From contig JADFVW010000148.1 in the NCBI GenBank assembly GCA_015222725.1, forward strand, positions 1 to 33,609: a stretch of DNA of 33,609 bases, in the 5' to 3' direction. Within the stretch, counting starts at the first letter, position 1. Every line of letters starts with the position of its first letter. A program made the translations under genes and the position numbers. The notes under the pieces are model-generated. The model was not told the DNA's origin. It saw nothing but the letters and a program-made list of their open reading frames with translations, and ran no database searches. Below are positions 1 through 7,709 of the stretch, in pieces. Source of the stretch: Pseudomonadota bacterium (lineage in GTDB: Bacteria > Pseudomonadota > Gammaproteobacteria > Pseudomonadales > Halieaceae).

Positions 1-572
1 ATTACATACACCGCTACCTGGGGGAGGTAACACTGCCTGCCACCATGAACTGTGAGCCCAATTCGGAATTTTTCAAGCTGCCCGACCTCAAGGAGATGAC
101 GGATGCCGCCCTGGCTCATCTCTCCCACGAAAACCCCAGAGGATTTTTCCTCATGGTCGAGTCTGCCTCAATCGACAAGCAATCGCATGAACGAAAACCC
201 TGCGGATCGATTGGCGAAGTAGAGCAGCTGAACGAAGCACTGGAAAGTGCCCTGACGTTTGCCTCGAAAAATCCGCGCACGCTCATCCTGGTCACTGCCG
301 ATCACGCCCAGGCGGCCCAACTCACCCCCAATGAGAGCTTGTTTGCGCAGTACCCTATTCCCGTTTATACACCCGGTAAACTTGCCCGCATCAATACCCC
401 CGAGGGCAGCGTAATGGCCGTCAACTATGCCACCAACAACTTTCCCTACGAGGAGCACACAGGCGCCAATGTACCGGTGTTCAGCAATGGCGAAGGCGTG
501 GGAATTGTGCCGCCGTTTATACAACAGGCAGACATTTTTCGACTAAGTCGGGACTATCTCAAGCTGGACTAG
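1..572 (+). CDS. phoA: Alkaline phosphatase, C-terminal part (5' end outside window)
   Basis: The reading frame is open from base 3, before the first ATG at 45, so this is the 3' portion of a longer gene and the ATG is internal. The visible part aligns well with the C-terminal third of E. coli PhoA, a periplasmic phosphomonoesterase using two zinc ions and one magnesium. The segment VESASIDKQSH carries the equivalents of E322 (Mg), D327 and H331 (Zn). TADHA carries the D369/H370 pair and EEHTG carries the H412 zinc ligand, so all metal ligands expected in this part are present. The catalytic serine lies upstream of the window and cannot be checked. The stop codon overlaps the stop of the convergent SDR gene within a shared CTAG. 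The family is clear; the exact subtype and its regulation cannot be judged. Confidence 0.93.
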   Translation, partial: YIHRYLGEVTLPATMNCEPNSEFFKLPDLKEMTDAALAHLSHENPRGFFLMVESASIDKQSHERKPCGSIGEVEQLNEALESALTFASKNPRTLILVTADHAQAAQLTPNESLFAQYPIPVYTPGKLARINTPEGSVMAVNYATNNFPYEEHTGANVPVFSNGEGVGIVPPFIQQADIFRLSRDYLKLD

Positions 573-1588
573 GCAATATCTTGCGCCCAGTCCTCATCAA
601 TATGCCCCGCGCGTGCCAGCCAGGAAATGGTGTCGGCCAGGCTATCCTCGAGGGGCATGAATTCAAGCTTTAACTCATCCCGCACTTTGCGGTCGTCCAC
701 ATACACCCACTGGCTGGCGTAGGTGACACCCTCTCGGGTCAAGGGTGTCTCAATAGGGAAAAACCGCGCTGCAAAATCTACCGCAGAGCCGAGTTGCCGC
801 AGCACGGCACCGGGTATTTTTAACTTGCGCAGTTTTCTCCCTGTAATCCGGTCCAGCAGTAAACCCAGCTCTTCCCAGCTGCGAAAGTGTCCCGCCACCA
901 GGTAGGGGCCGGTTTTATGCTGCTCCAGCATCAGAACATGCGCCCTGGCGAGGTCGCGTACGTCGATAAACTGCGCGCCGGTGCTGGTATTGACGAAACT
1001 CATATTAAAAAAGATGGCGAAGGCCTCGTTACCCTCGCTTAGCCCGGGATCATCGGGTCCAATGACACCGGTTGGATAGCTGGTAGCAATTCTGGCTCCA
1101 CCCTCAACCAGGCCCCCTACGAATTTAGCGCTATCGGCTTTGGAACGGCCATAGGGTGTGTCGGGCTCGGCCAGTGGCGTAGTCTCATCAATTACCGGTG
1201 CAAAGGGATCAAAATAAGCGGTGGAACTTGAGACATGGACGATAGAGTGTATGCCCATCTCGACTGCGGTACCGATTACCAATTCAGTTCCCGTGACATT
1301 CGTTCGATAAATAAGCTCAGCTTTATTTTTGTCCAGCGATACGAAGGCCGCAGTATGAACAACAGCATCACAGCCTTGCAGAGCAGCTTCTATTCCCACT
1401 TTATCGGTAATTTCACACACAGCACAATCCGAAGTATCCACCCCGTGCGGATGATAAAGGCCTTCCATTTTCTTTTTATTACGCACACCAAAACGAATGC
1501 TGTGGCCGGCATCCAGCAATGCCATTACGGTGTGATACCCGATAAAACCGGTTGCACCGGTGACCAGCACATGCATGCTCTTAGTCAT
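569..1588 (-). CDS. NAD(P)-dependent extended SDR (epimerase / dihydroflavonol-reductase-like)
   Basis: A 339-residue Rossmann-fold oxidoreductase of the extended short-chain dehydrogenase family. The N-terminal nucleotide-binding motif GATGFIG is at about residues 11-17, a VSSS segment supplies the probable catalytic serine, and TPYGRSK supplies the YxxxK catalytic pair. The C-terminal part has the typical PLEDSLADTISWL ending. The substrate cannot be read from the sequence; relatives act on sugars, flavonoids, sterols or other ketones. The ATG overlaps the gspB stop as TAATG, so translation is probably coupled to gspB and the gene belongs to the gspA-gspB transcript. No strong ribosome binding site precedes this start; an ATG four codons later is possible but has an SD-like AAGAG too close to it. 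Why an SDR follows gspAB is unclear. Confidence 0.88.
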   Translation of the reverse strand: MTKSMHVLVTGATGFIGYHTVMALLDAGHSIRFGVRNKKKMEGLYHPHGVDTSDCAVCEITDKVGIEAALQGCDAVVHTAAFVSLDKNKAELIYRTNVTGTELVIGTAVEMGIHSIVHVSSSTAYFDPFAPVIDETTPLAEPDTPYGRSKADSAKFVGGLVEGGARIATSYPTGVIGPDDPGLSEGNEAFAIFFNMSFVNTSTGAQFIDVRDLARAHVLMLEQHKTGPYLVAGHFRSWEELGLLLDRITGRKLRKLKIPGAVLRQLGSAVDFAARFFPIETPLTREGVTYASQWVYVDDRKVRDELKLEFMPLEDSLADTISWLARAGHIDEDWAQDIA

Positions 1589-2355
1589 TATAAATTGATC
1601 CAGCTATTGAGTGCCTTCAACCTGAACTGTGTACCGCGGTGGCTAAGAATTATCGAGTCTGACAGAATTTCATCAAGCTGCAGCCCATCCTTCAGACGGG
1701 CACCCTGGCGAACTACCTCACCATTAAGAGTGACTGAAGACTGGGACGAATTTCCGGAAAAGTCATGCTTGCTATAATATAACGTGGGAACCCGGTCTTT
1801 GACCTGCTGTGATAATTCGGAGAGAAAAGGCGCCGGGTGTTCGGCCAATTCCACGTTCTCTGCTTCCCGCCTGGCCAGGGCAATCATCTTTTCTATATCG
1901 ATCACCTGCTCGGTGGCTGTTTCAGGCGATTTAGCAGGCGCCGTTTCGGCTTGCACTGCAGCAGGAGCGTTTTTCTCTTTCCCCTTTGCATAGAGATCTG
2001 CAACTGCGGCGCTTTCGGGCGGGAGACTTACCGCGGCTGCGGGCAGCTCAGGGATCAATTCATTAACGGGCATCGCTTTCGTTGCCCTCTGCGGCGCGCC
2101 GACCAGGGCTTCTTCGACAGGCTTCACAGAGGGGACATTTACAGTGGGCGCGGTGACAGTATTATTATCGCCCTTAAACAACAGCCAGCCGATAACACAC
2201 AGCGCGACAAGCAGCCCCAGCCAGGGCAGTAAGCGACGCCATGTGTCTGTTTGCGGCGTGGGCACCGGGCTGTGCTGCGCTTGAATCCCGGGAACACGGC
2301 CCTTCTCATCGCGCTCTTGCTGGGATCGGTTAAGTGCATCAAGTATCAGGGACAT
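1588..2355 (-). CDS. gspB: General secretion pathway protein GspB-like (T2SSB domain)
   Basis: A 255-residue bitopic inner-membrane protein. It starts with the MSLILDALNRSQQER segment typical of GspB/ExeB/OutB-type proteins, then has one membrane helix at about residues 42-60, a Pro/Ala-rich periplasmic linker, and a C-terminal domain (about 190-255) with VPTLYYS and SVTLNGEVVRQG matching the T2SSB family. In Aeromonas, ExeB works with ExeA to move and assemble the type II secretin through peptidoglycan; that role is known for the family and inferred here. It lies 13 bases downstream of the gspA-like gene, with a GAGGG ribosome-binding sequence overlapping the gspA end, and it overlaps the SDR start by one base. 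No other gsp genes are in the window, so this is an orphan gspAB pair. Confidence 0.87.
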   Translation of the reverse strand: MSLILDALNRSQQERDEKGRVPGIQAQHSPVPTPQTDTWRRLLPWLGLLVALCVIGWLLFKGDNNTVTAPTVNVPSVKPVEEALVGAPQRATKAMPVNELIPELPAAAVSLPPESAAVADLYAKGKEKNAPAAVQAETAPAKSPETATEQVIDIEKMIALARREAENVELAEHPAPFLSELSQQVKDRVPTLYYSKHDFSGNSSQSSVTLNGEVVRQGARLKDGLQLDEILSDSIILSHRGTQFRLKALNSWINL

Positions 2356-2368
2356 GGGTCAAGAACCC

Positions 2369-4048
2369 TCATTGTAGGCCGGCCTCACGAAATTTATTTT
2401 GTAACTGTTCCAGCGCCACCGTATTGCCCGCATCTATGCCCAGCAATTCATTCAACTTGAGCAGAGTTTGTCTGCCGACCACGCCATCGTCTGCCAACCC
2501 ATACTGACGCTGAAACAAAATTACCCGCTGCTGCAGGGCAGCGTTGAAATCATTAGCGGTAAGTGTTTCAGCCTGGCCATCCAGTTGGGAAAAAAGCACA
2601 GCCACTTCTGCAACGACGGGGCTTGTATCACCTATAGACAGAGGGCCAACAAAGCCCCCGGGCGGACGCCACAAAAAGCGGTAGCTGCCAGACCACGCGG
2701 GCCCCAGGTCTGCCAGATCTGTCTCTACAATCCCATTCACCCCAAGAACCATGGCAGACCGACCCCGTATTCCCAGCAGTAGGACGCTGGCCGAAAATCG
2801 CTGGGCCGTTATCATATCGAGTATCAGAGGTCTGTCGAATTGCTCCAGGTCTCCCCAGGTTTGTGCTGCCTCTGTTACACAGGAAACACCTGCCTGCTCA
2901 ATGCGGCCGGAACAAATATCTTCCGGTAGTGGATTGGGTGAAGCCAGAGCCCACAATTCAGACAGTGCTTTTTCCGGGGGTAGCAACCAGGCTGGTGGCT
3001 TATTCTGTATTGAGGTCTCAACGGATAGTTGCCCGGGTTCACCCGCAGTCCGGTCTGGCAATTTACTTGCCGACTGTTCGGGCTTGCTTTGTACCACGGC
3101 TTCGCCCGAGCTCGCAGTTTGCAGCCAGTCCATGCCCGGCACTGGCAACAATCCGGTTATTGCACCTCCCGCAAGCCCCAGTAGCAAAATAGTCAGTAAT
3201 AAGATGGGGCGCAACCAGGTTTTCTGCTCCTCTTTCTGCCCCATAACCTCTTTCGCAGCAAGCTGCAGCATCTGGCGATCGGCCTGCAACTTATTCTGTC
3301 CGTAGGCACCTAACAGGATGCGGTCACACAGCACATTGATCAGACGCGGAATACCGCGAGTGCGCTTAAACAGCTCCCTGACTACCGAGTCGGGGAAAAT
3401 GACTCTGTCACCCGCCAGCCCGGCAACGGACAAACGGTGACGTATATAGGCGCGGGTCTCCTCCAGGTTCAGGGGTTCAAGGTTATATCTGGCAGTGATT
3501 CTCTGGTTTAGCTGACGCAGCTCCGGACGATCTAATAGCTGGGCCAGCTCGGGTTGCCCTATCAATATAATCTGCAACAATTTCTGGTTATTGGTCTCCA
3601 GGTTGGTCAGCAGCCGGATCTGTTCCAGCACTTCAAAATCCAGGTGCTGCGCTTCATCGATCATCACAACCGTGTTGCGCCCACGGGCGTGATTTTCCAG
3701 CAAAAAAGTATGTAATTGGTCGGTCAGCGTTTTAAGGCTGGGTGCCTGCGGGTCATACTGGATTCCCAGCTCGTCACACACGCTGGCGAGCAACTCCAGA
3801 GCATTGAGGGCGGGGTTGAGAATAATTGCAACATCGGTAGCGTCCGGCAGCTGCTCCAGCAGGGCGCGGTTAATTGTCGTCTTGCCTGTACCCACCTCAC
3901 CGGTAAGCAGGATAAAGCCACCCCCGGACCCCACACCGTAAAGCAAATGTGCCAGGGCATCCCGGTGACGGGTGCTCATAAACAAATATCGGGGGTTAAC
4001 CGCGATAGAAAAAGGTGCTTCGTTCAAGCCGAAATATTGATGATACAT
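2369..4048 (-). CDS. gspA: GspA/ExeA-like AAA ATPase with peptidoglycan-binding domain
   Basis: About 559 residues from the chosen ATG, which gives the usual family start MYHQYFGL; an in-frame TTG six codons upstream (4066) is also possible. The N-terminal cytoplasmic AAA domain has a Walker A motif (GEVGTGKTT, about residues 51-59) and a Walker B motif (VVMIDEAQHL). A membrane helix at about 280-300 (LRPILLLTILLLGLAGG) leads to a periplasmic part that ends in a peptidoglycan-binding domain (LFQRQYGLADDGVVGRQTL). In Aeromonas, ExeA with ExeB uses ATP and peptidoglycan binding to help the secretin assemble. The gene is first in a minus-strand unit gspA-gspB-SDR. No clear Shine-Dalgarno sequence precedes the ATG. 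Similar ATPases also occur in MSHA pilus loci (MshM), but the adjacent gspB favours GspA. Confidence 0.88.
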   Translation of the reverse strand: MYHQYFGLNEAPFSIAVNPRYLFMSTRHRDALAHLLYGVGSGGGFILLTGEVGTGKTTINRALLEQLPDATDVAIILNPALNALELLASVCDELGIQYDPQAPSLKTLTDQLHTFLLENHARGRNTVVMIDEAQHLDFEVLEQIRLLTNLETNNQKLLQIILIGQPELAQLLDRPELRQLNQRITARYNLEPLNLEETRAYIRHRLSVAGLAGDRVIFPDSVVRELFKRTRGIPRLINVLCDRILLGAYGQNKLQADRQMLQLAAKEVMGQKEEQKTWLRPILLLTILLLGLAGGAITGLLPVPGMDWLQTASSGEAVVQSKPEQSASKLPDRTAGEPGQLSVETSIQNKPPAWLLPPEKALSELWALASPNPLPEDICSGRIEQAGVSCVTEAAQTWGDLEQFDRPLILDMITAQRFSASVLLLGIRGRSAMVLGVNGIVETDLADLGPAWSGSYRFLWRPPGGFVGPLSIGDTSPVVAEVAVLFSQLDGQAETLTANDFNAALQQRVILFQRQYGLADDGVVGRQTLLKLNELLGIDAGNTVALEQLQNKFREAGLQ

Positions 4049-4113
4049 GGGGGATATTATGCCCAAGCCCGCAGGGCAATGCTATGCAAACCCCAAGTCG
4101 CTACCCAGGCCAA

Positions 4114-4138
4114 TTTGTACAAAGCTACTTGTAGACAA
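4114..4138. promoter_or_regulatory. Two TTGT..ACAA palindromes upstream of gspA
   Basis: TTTGTACAAA (4114-4123) is a perfect 10-base palindrome and TTGTAGACAA (4129-4138) is a second TTGT-N2-ACAA element 5 bases further on. A looser copy, TTGTACGGACAA, is at 4866-4877 on the other side of padR. They could be operators for a dimeric regulator such as the PadR protein encoded between them. This rests only on position and symmetry; no promoter could be fixed nearby. Confidence 0.25.
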
Positions 4139-4189
4139 AAGGGGCCGGATCCATCCACGACGACAAGGGCACAGTGATCTGTGTCAATC

Positions 4190-4741
4190 TTAAGTTGGCA
4201 TGTCCTTACACGAGGTCAGCATTTCAAGCGCCCCATCACACCACTGCAAAAATTGCTCCCCGTGCTGTGTTCCCCAGTCCAGGGCCAGATAAATACCTTT
4301 CCGACGAATGGGCAGGGTCTCGGGGTTTTCGTAGTGACCCCGGCGAATTTTTTCGTAGAGGTAGAGACGTTGCATCACTTGTTCACGGCGCCGCTCCAGC
4401 TCGCTGATCAGCTGTGGAACATTGTCACTACTGAGGTTATAGAGCTTTACAAACAGGTCGTCTTTGGCCTCCTGTACCCGACTCTCTTCATATACCCATT
4501 TGTCCATGGCAGCGCGACCGGCGGGGGTGATTGCATATAAAATTTTCCTGGGTTTCCCCACCTGGGGCACTGACTTACTATCCAGAAGCTTCTTTTGTGA
4601 TAATTTTTTCAGTTCCTGGTAAATCTGCTGGTGCGTTGCACGCCAGAAGAAACCCAGGGATGCATCGAAGGCCCGGGCAAGCTCGAAGCCGGACATATCA
4701 TCCTCCAGCAGAGCGGTCATTATTGCGTGTTGCAGTGCCAT
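4190..4741 (-). CDS. PadR-family transcriptional regulator
   Basis: A 183-residue winged-helix regulator. The N-terminal domain (about residues 1-80) has the PadR pattern: a short ALLEDDMSGFELA helix, the recognition region FFWRATHQQIYQELKKL, and the wing segment VGKPRKILYAITPAGRAAMDKW. A C-terminal helical dimerisation part (about 95-175, PadR C-terminal type) is rich in charged residues. PadR proteins usually repress a nearby gene for an efflux pump, membrane enzyme or detoxification function and respond to small aromatic or lipophilic molecules. Here the divergent neighbour is a MAPEG-family membrane protein, the natural first guess for a target, and gspA lies downstream on the same strand. 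The ligand cannot be inferred. Confidence 0.9.
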   Translation of the reverse strand: MALQHAIMTALLEDDMSGFELARAFDASLGFFWRATHQQIYQELKKLSQKKLLDSKSVPQVGKPRKILYAITPAGRAAMDKWVYEESRVQEAKDDLFVKLYNLSSDNVPQLISELERRREQVMQRLYLYEKIRRGHYENPETLPIRRKGIYLALDWGTQHGEQFLQWCDGALEMLTSCKDMPT

Positions 4742-4901
4742 TCAATTTCTCTCTCAGGTCAGCCGCCACAGTTCAGCCAAAGCATAGCCAATAAAAGCAC
4801 TGTCTTGCAACTATTTGCAACAAATCTCAGTAAGGCTTGTTGTCGGAGATTCAAAGCTGGTAGCCTTGTACGGACAACATTAACCTCAAAGGTAACTCAC
4901 C

Positions 4902-5297
4902 GTGACATCACTGCCTACTGAACTGGAAATGCTGCTCTGGTCCGCAATCCTATACATTATCCAGGTACTGCTTCCCGCAACCGCCATCGACGCGAAGGAA
5001 GGCATGGCCTTTGGCCTCAGCAATCGCGATACCCAACCCTCCACCAGCCCCTGGGTTGCCCGGGCCGAGAGGGCAGTACGAAATATGCAGGAGAGCTTAT
5101 TGCCGTTTGCCTGTCTTGTACTTGTGGCCCACACCAGCGGGAGTACCGGTGAGGCAAGCGCCATGGGCGCCACCTTGTTCTTCTTCTCGCGACTGCTGTA
5201 TGCAGTTCTCTATCCGGCCGGGATTACGGTATTTCGTTCTCTGGCCTGGTTCGGCGGTATTATCGGAATGGGAATGATTGTCTACCAGATAATCTAG
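4902..5297 (+). CDS. MAPEG-family membrane protein
   Basis: A 131-residue integral membrane protein with about four hydrophobic helices (near residues 8-26, 65-80, 90-108 and 112-130). The segment between helices 1 and 2, with a conserved-looking WVARAERAVRNMQESLLPFA, is the MAPEG hallmark (RAxRAxxNxxE-like). Eukaryotic MAPEG members handle eicosanoids and glutathione conjugates; bacterial small MAPEG proteins are mostly uncharacterised. Translation appears to start at a GTG with AAAGGT about nine bases upstream. It is transcribed away from padR with 160 bases between them, so control by PadR is plausible but unproven. It converges on the DUF1214 gene; a GACAGC/GCTGTC inverted repeat lies between the two stops. 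Confidence 0.85.
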   Translation: MTSLPTELEMLLWSAILYIIQVLLPATAIDAKEGMAFGLSNRDTQPSTSPWVARAERAVRNMQESLLPFACLVLVAHTSGSTGEASAMGATLFFFSRLLYAVLYPAGITVFRSLAWFGGIIGMGMIVYQII

Positions 5298-5330
5298 GCG
5301 TTCCGCGTCATAGACAGCAATTCACGGCTG

Positions 5331-6431
5331 TCACAGTTCAGAGAACTTAACCACCCTGGCAGCCACCGGCGGGTGCTCCTGCGCGCCAATCCAGCGCCAG
5401 CACAGGGTACCCCTGTTGTGGCCCGCCGTTTCCACCCAATTGGGGTGGTCGGGCTGCTGGTGGGCCACGATTATTTTAACACTGCCGTCCTCTTCGTAGC
5501 TTGCGGTGTGTTTGTTGAAGTGAATTTTGTGATGCCGATAATCCAATGATTCCATCCACCAGTTTTGCAGGACAAAGTTCCAGGTCTGGCACTCCGGAAT
5601 GCTCTTTGCCTCGATGACCATGGCCTCGTCATCGGCCAGTTCCCAGGCACTGTGAAAATAGTAGATATTGGGGTCGCCGCCAATAGCCTGGCAGAAGTTC
5701 TGGTCTGCAGGAGCCACCTCGTTAGTGGTTGGCAAAAAGCCCTCCGCCCAAGCTTCAAACAATCCCGTTGTGTTTTTAACAAATTGAACAGCACCTTGCA
5801 GGGCTCTATCGAGCTTCTCCGGTGTGAGAGGCTCGGGACGGTCACCTTCCGCGCCCACGCGCACCATTTTAATCTCAGCCCGGGTTTCATTGTCCCTGTC
5901 CTGAAAGGTCTGCCTGACATTGATGGAGTTGGTTTCCGGCCCCATGGGCAGCCAGTTCCCGGCTTGCTTTTTTTGACTCACTATAACTTCGAGGCGACCG
6001 TCCGGGCCTATCTCCATATCGCGTGAATCCAGGAAGCCGTCGGTTTTCATACCGCCACCGGTACTGTAACGGTTTATCACTGTACCAAAGCCCAGGTAGT
6101 CGACAGTTCCCCGTGTGCCGGTGATTTTATAATCGAATTGCGGGTTTATCGAGGCGCTCTGGTAGTAGTTGTCCGGGTTATCGGCACCCATCTTTATGGT
6201 TTCATGCACCGGGCAGCGCAGTGACGGGAAAGAGGAGTCGCCAAATTCCAGGAAACTCTCCAGCCCGGCACGCAACATTCGGGTGAGATAGCGGTAGCCC
6301 TCGGCGCGAGTAAAGGCATCAATGGGGGCCGCCTCGGCATTCACCAGCTCCCCCGCCTCTTTTAAGGCATCGCAAAAATCTGCCCAGGTCTCGCCGCTCA
6401 ATACCCGTTGATTGAAATCCTGCTTCTCCAT
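5331..6431 (-). CDS. DUF1214-domain protein
   Basis: A 366-residue protein without signal peptide or clear membrane helix. The C-terminal part (about 260-360) has features typical of DUF1214 proteins: FHSAWELADDEAMVIEAKSIP, WNFVLQNWWMESLDYR, HFNKHTASYEEDGSVKI and a final NRGTLCWRWIG segment. No biochemical function is established for the family. It lies three bases after the sulfotransferase stop, with a GGGGGA ribosome-binding sequence, so the two are almost certainly co-transcribed and translated together. I infer a joint role in modifying a small lipid-like or hydroxylated molecule, because DUF1214 proteins and such sulfotransferases are often neighbours in marine and actinobacterial genomes (from memory). 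The specific substrate is unknown. Confidence 0.82.
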   Translation of the reverse strand: MEKQDFNQRVLSGETWADFCDALKEAGELVNAEAAPIDAFTRAEGYRYLTRMLRAGLESFLEFGDSSFPSLRCPVHETIKMGADNPDNYYQSASINPQFDYKITGTRGTVDYLGFGTVINRYSTGGGMKTDGFLDSRDMEIGPDGRLEVIVSQKKQAGNWLPMGPETNSINVRQTFQDRDNETRAEIKMVRVGAEGDRPEPLTPEKLDRALQGAVQFVKNTTGLFEAWAEGFLPTTNEVAPADQNFCQAIGGDPNIYYFHSAWELADDEAMVIEAKSIPECQTWNFVLQNWWMESLDYRHHKIHFNKHTASYEEDGSVKIIVAHQQPDHPNWVETAGHNRGTLCWRWIGAQEHPPVAARVVKFSEL

Positions 6432-6434
6432 TGT

Positions 6435-7592
6435 TTAATCCCCCATCGTTAAATTGTAGCGCACCATATAATCGCCAAATAGCGCCTGTACATCACGCTT
6501 TGAAATACCGTAGTCTTCCAGGCGATATTCGTGCCGGCCGTGTTTATCCTTTGCGTTATTAGCCAGCCATGTCGCCATAGCCAGCCTTGCATCCTCTTTC
6601 AGGCCCTTGCCACAAGCGCTGTAAATAGACTCGATGACCGGCCAGGGGTCACTGACAAAGTCATCGTGATATACATCCAGAAATTGACCGGGTCGCCCCG
6701 GTTCCAGACGCGCTCTAGCCTCTTCGAAGGTATGGGTGTAGACCTCCAGCATCTCCATCCAGTCCCGACCGATCACCGCCTTGTCGATATGATCTGAACC
6801 GCTTTTTCGCAACAGCTCGCTAAAGCTGCAACCAGAGGCGACAAAACTCATGGGATCCCGGTGGGTCTGCACGATAATAGCATCGTGATACTGCTGTAAA
6901 ATTGCGTCCAGCCCCAGCTGATGAAAGGGTGCTTTTAATATCCACTGTCCCGGCCTGTGGGACTGCAACAACTGCAGCTGTAAACGGTGGTAAGCATAGG
7001 CATCACTTTCGCACAGGTGTGCATACAACCAGTTTGCATAGCTGGGAATATGATACATGGCGGAATATTCGACCGACATAAAGCAGCGATTGAGTAACAT
7101 ATAGCACTCATCAGGCTCCTGCGCATCGATTAGGTGGGTCTTCAAAAAGCCCGGCAGGAATGTCTCTGTCAGGTTTACGCCCTCCTGCTGCCGGGCGATT
7201 CGCGGGTCGGTGGTGTAGGTTTCCATGCGCGGTGGAGGAATAGGGTTCTGGGCCTCCCACAGCCGCAGGGTGTGATTGGCCAGATCCTGGTTGAGCATAT
7301 GATGTAATGCCGTGGTGCCGGTGCGTGGCAGGCCGACAATAAAAACCGGTCGCTGTACCACTTCATCATGCACTTGTGGATGCCCGGCGATATAGTCCTG
7401 AATTTTGAGGCGATCACAGAGCCCCGAATTAATTCCCATGCCAGCACGAAACAGCCCGAAGTCATTGAGCCTCGCCTCACAGTTCAGTGCTTCAATAAGT
7501 CGCTCCAGTGGATCGTGAAAATCGGGGCTGCCAAAATCCTCCAGCCCGGTTTTTTCAATGGCATTGCGCACAAGCTCGTCTTTATTCAGCAC
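6435..7592 (-). CDS. Sulfotransferase family protein (PAPS-dependent type)
   Basis: A 385-residue cytoplasmic protein of the bacterial Sulfotransfer_3 type. The PAPS 5'-phosphosulfate-binding loop FIVGLPRTGTT is near residues 83-93 and is followed by ALHHMLNQD. ILKAPFHQLGLD and VQTHRDPMSFVASG (about 217-252) match the central strand and the 3'-phosphate-binding R/S segment. Known members move sulfate from PAPS to hydroxyl or amine groups of carbohydrates, lipids or small molecules; many bacterial homologues have no known substrate. Translation seems to start at a GTG preceded by AGAGAG. It is the first gene of a two-gene unit with the DUF1214 gene and diverges from the LLM oxidoreductase. The acceptor cannot be predicted. 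Confidence 0.88.
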   Translation of the reverse strand: MLNKDELVRNAIEKTGLEDFGSPDFHDPLERLIEALNCEARLNDFGLFRAGMGINSGLCDRLKIQDYIAGHPQVHDEVVQRPVFIVGLPRTGTTALHHMLNQDLANHTLRLWEAQNPIPPPRMETYTTDPRIARQQEGVNLTETFLPGFLKTHLIDAQEPDECYMLLNRCFMSVEYSAMYHIPSYANWLYAHLCESDAYAYHRLQLQLLQSHRPGQWILKAPFHQLGLDAILQQYHDAIIVQTHRDPMSFVASGCSFSELLRKSGSDHIDKAVIGRDWMEMLEVYTHTFEEARARLEPGRPGQFLDVYHDDFVSDPWPVIESIYSACGKGLKEDARLAMATWLANNAKDKHGRHEYRLEDYGISKRDVQALFGDYMVRYNLTMGD

Positions 7593-7709
7593 CGCTGCTC
7601 TCTACACATTTATTATTTATCAGGCCGATCAGCCTAGCAGCACTTTATCTCTCTCGCCAGAAGGTGCATTATTTGCCCTTCCTAAAATCCATAGAAAAAG
7701 GTGAATGGT

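Noticed and set aside
1235-1777. 180-residue plus-strand open frame
   Set aside because: It lies antisense to the well-supported SDR and gspB genes and its translation resembles no family; treated as a shadow frame.
4049-4066. TTG start extending gspA by six residues
   Set aside because: Family proteins begin with MYxxYFGL, which the ATG at 4048 gives; no ribosome site supports TTG.
4170-4183. CACAG-TGAT-CTGTG repeat, considered as a CRP site or padR terminator
   Set aside because: It lacks the TGTGA-N6-TCACA layout of CRP sites and has no T-tail after padR.
5313-5332. GACAGC/GCTGTC inverted repeat between MAPEG and DUF1214 stops
   Set aside because: Only six base pairs with an eight-base loop and no T-run on either strand; too weak to call a terminator.
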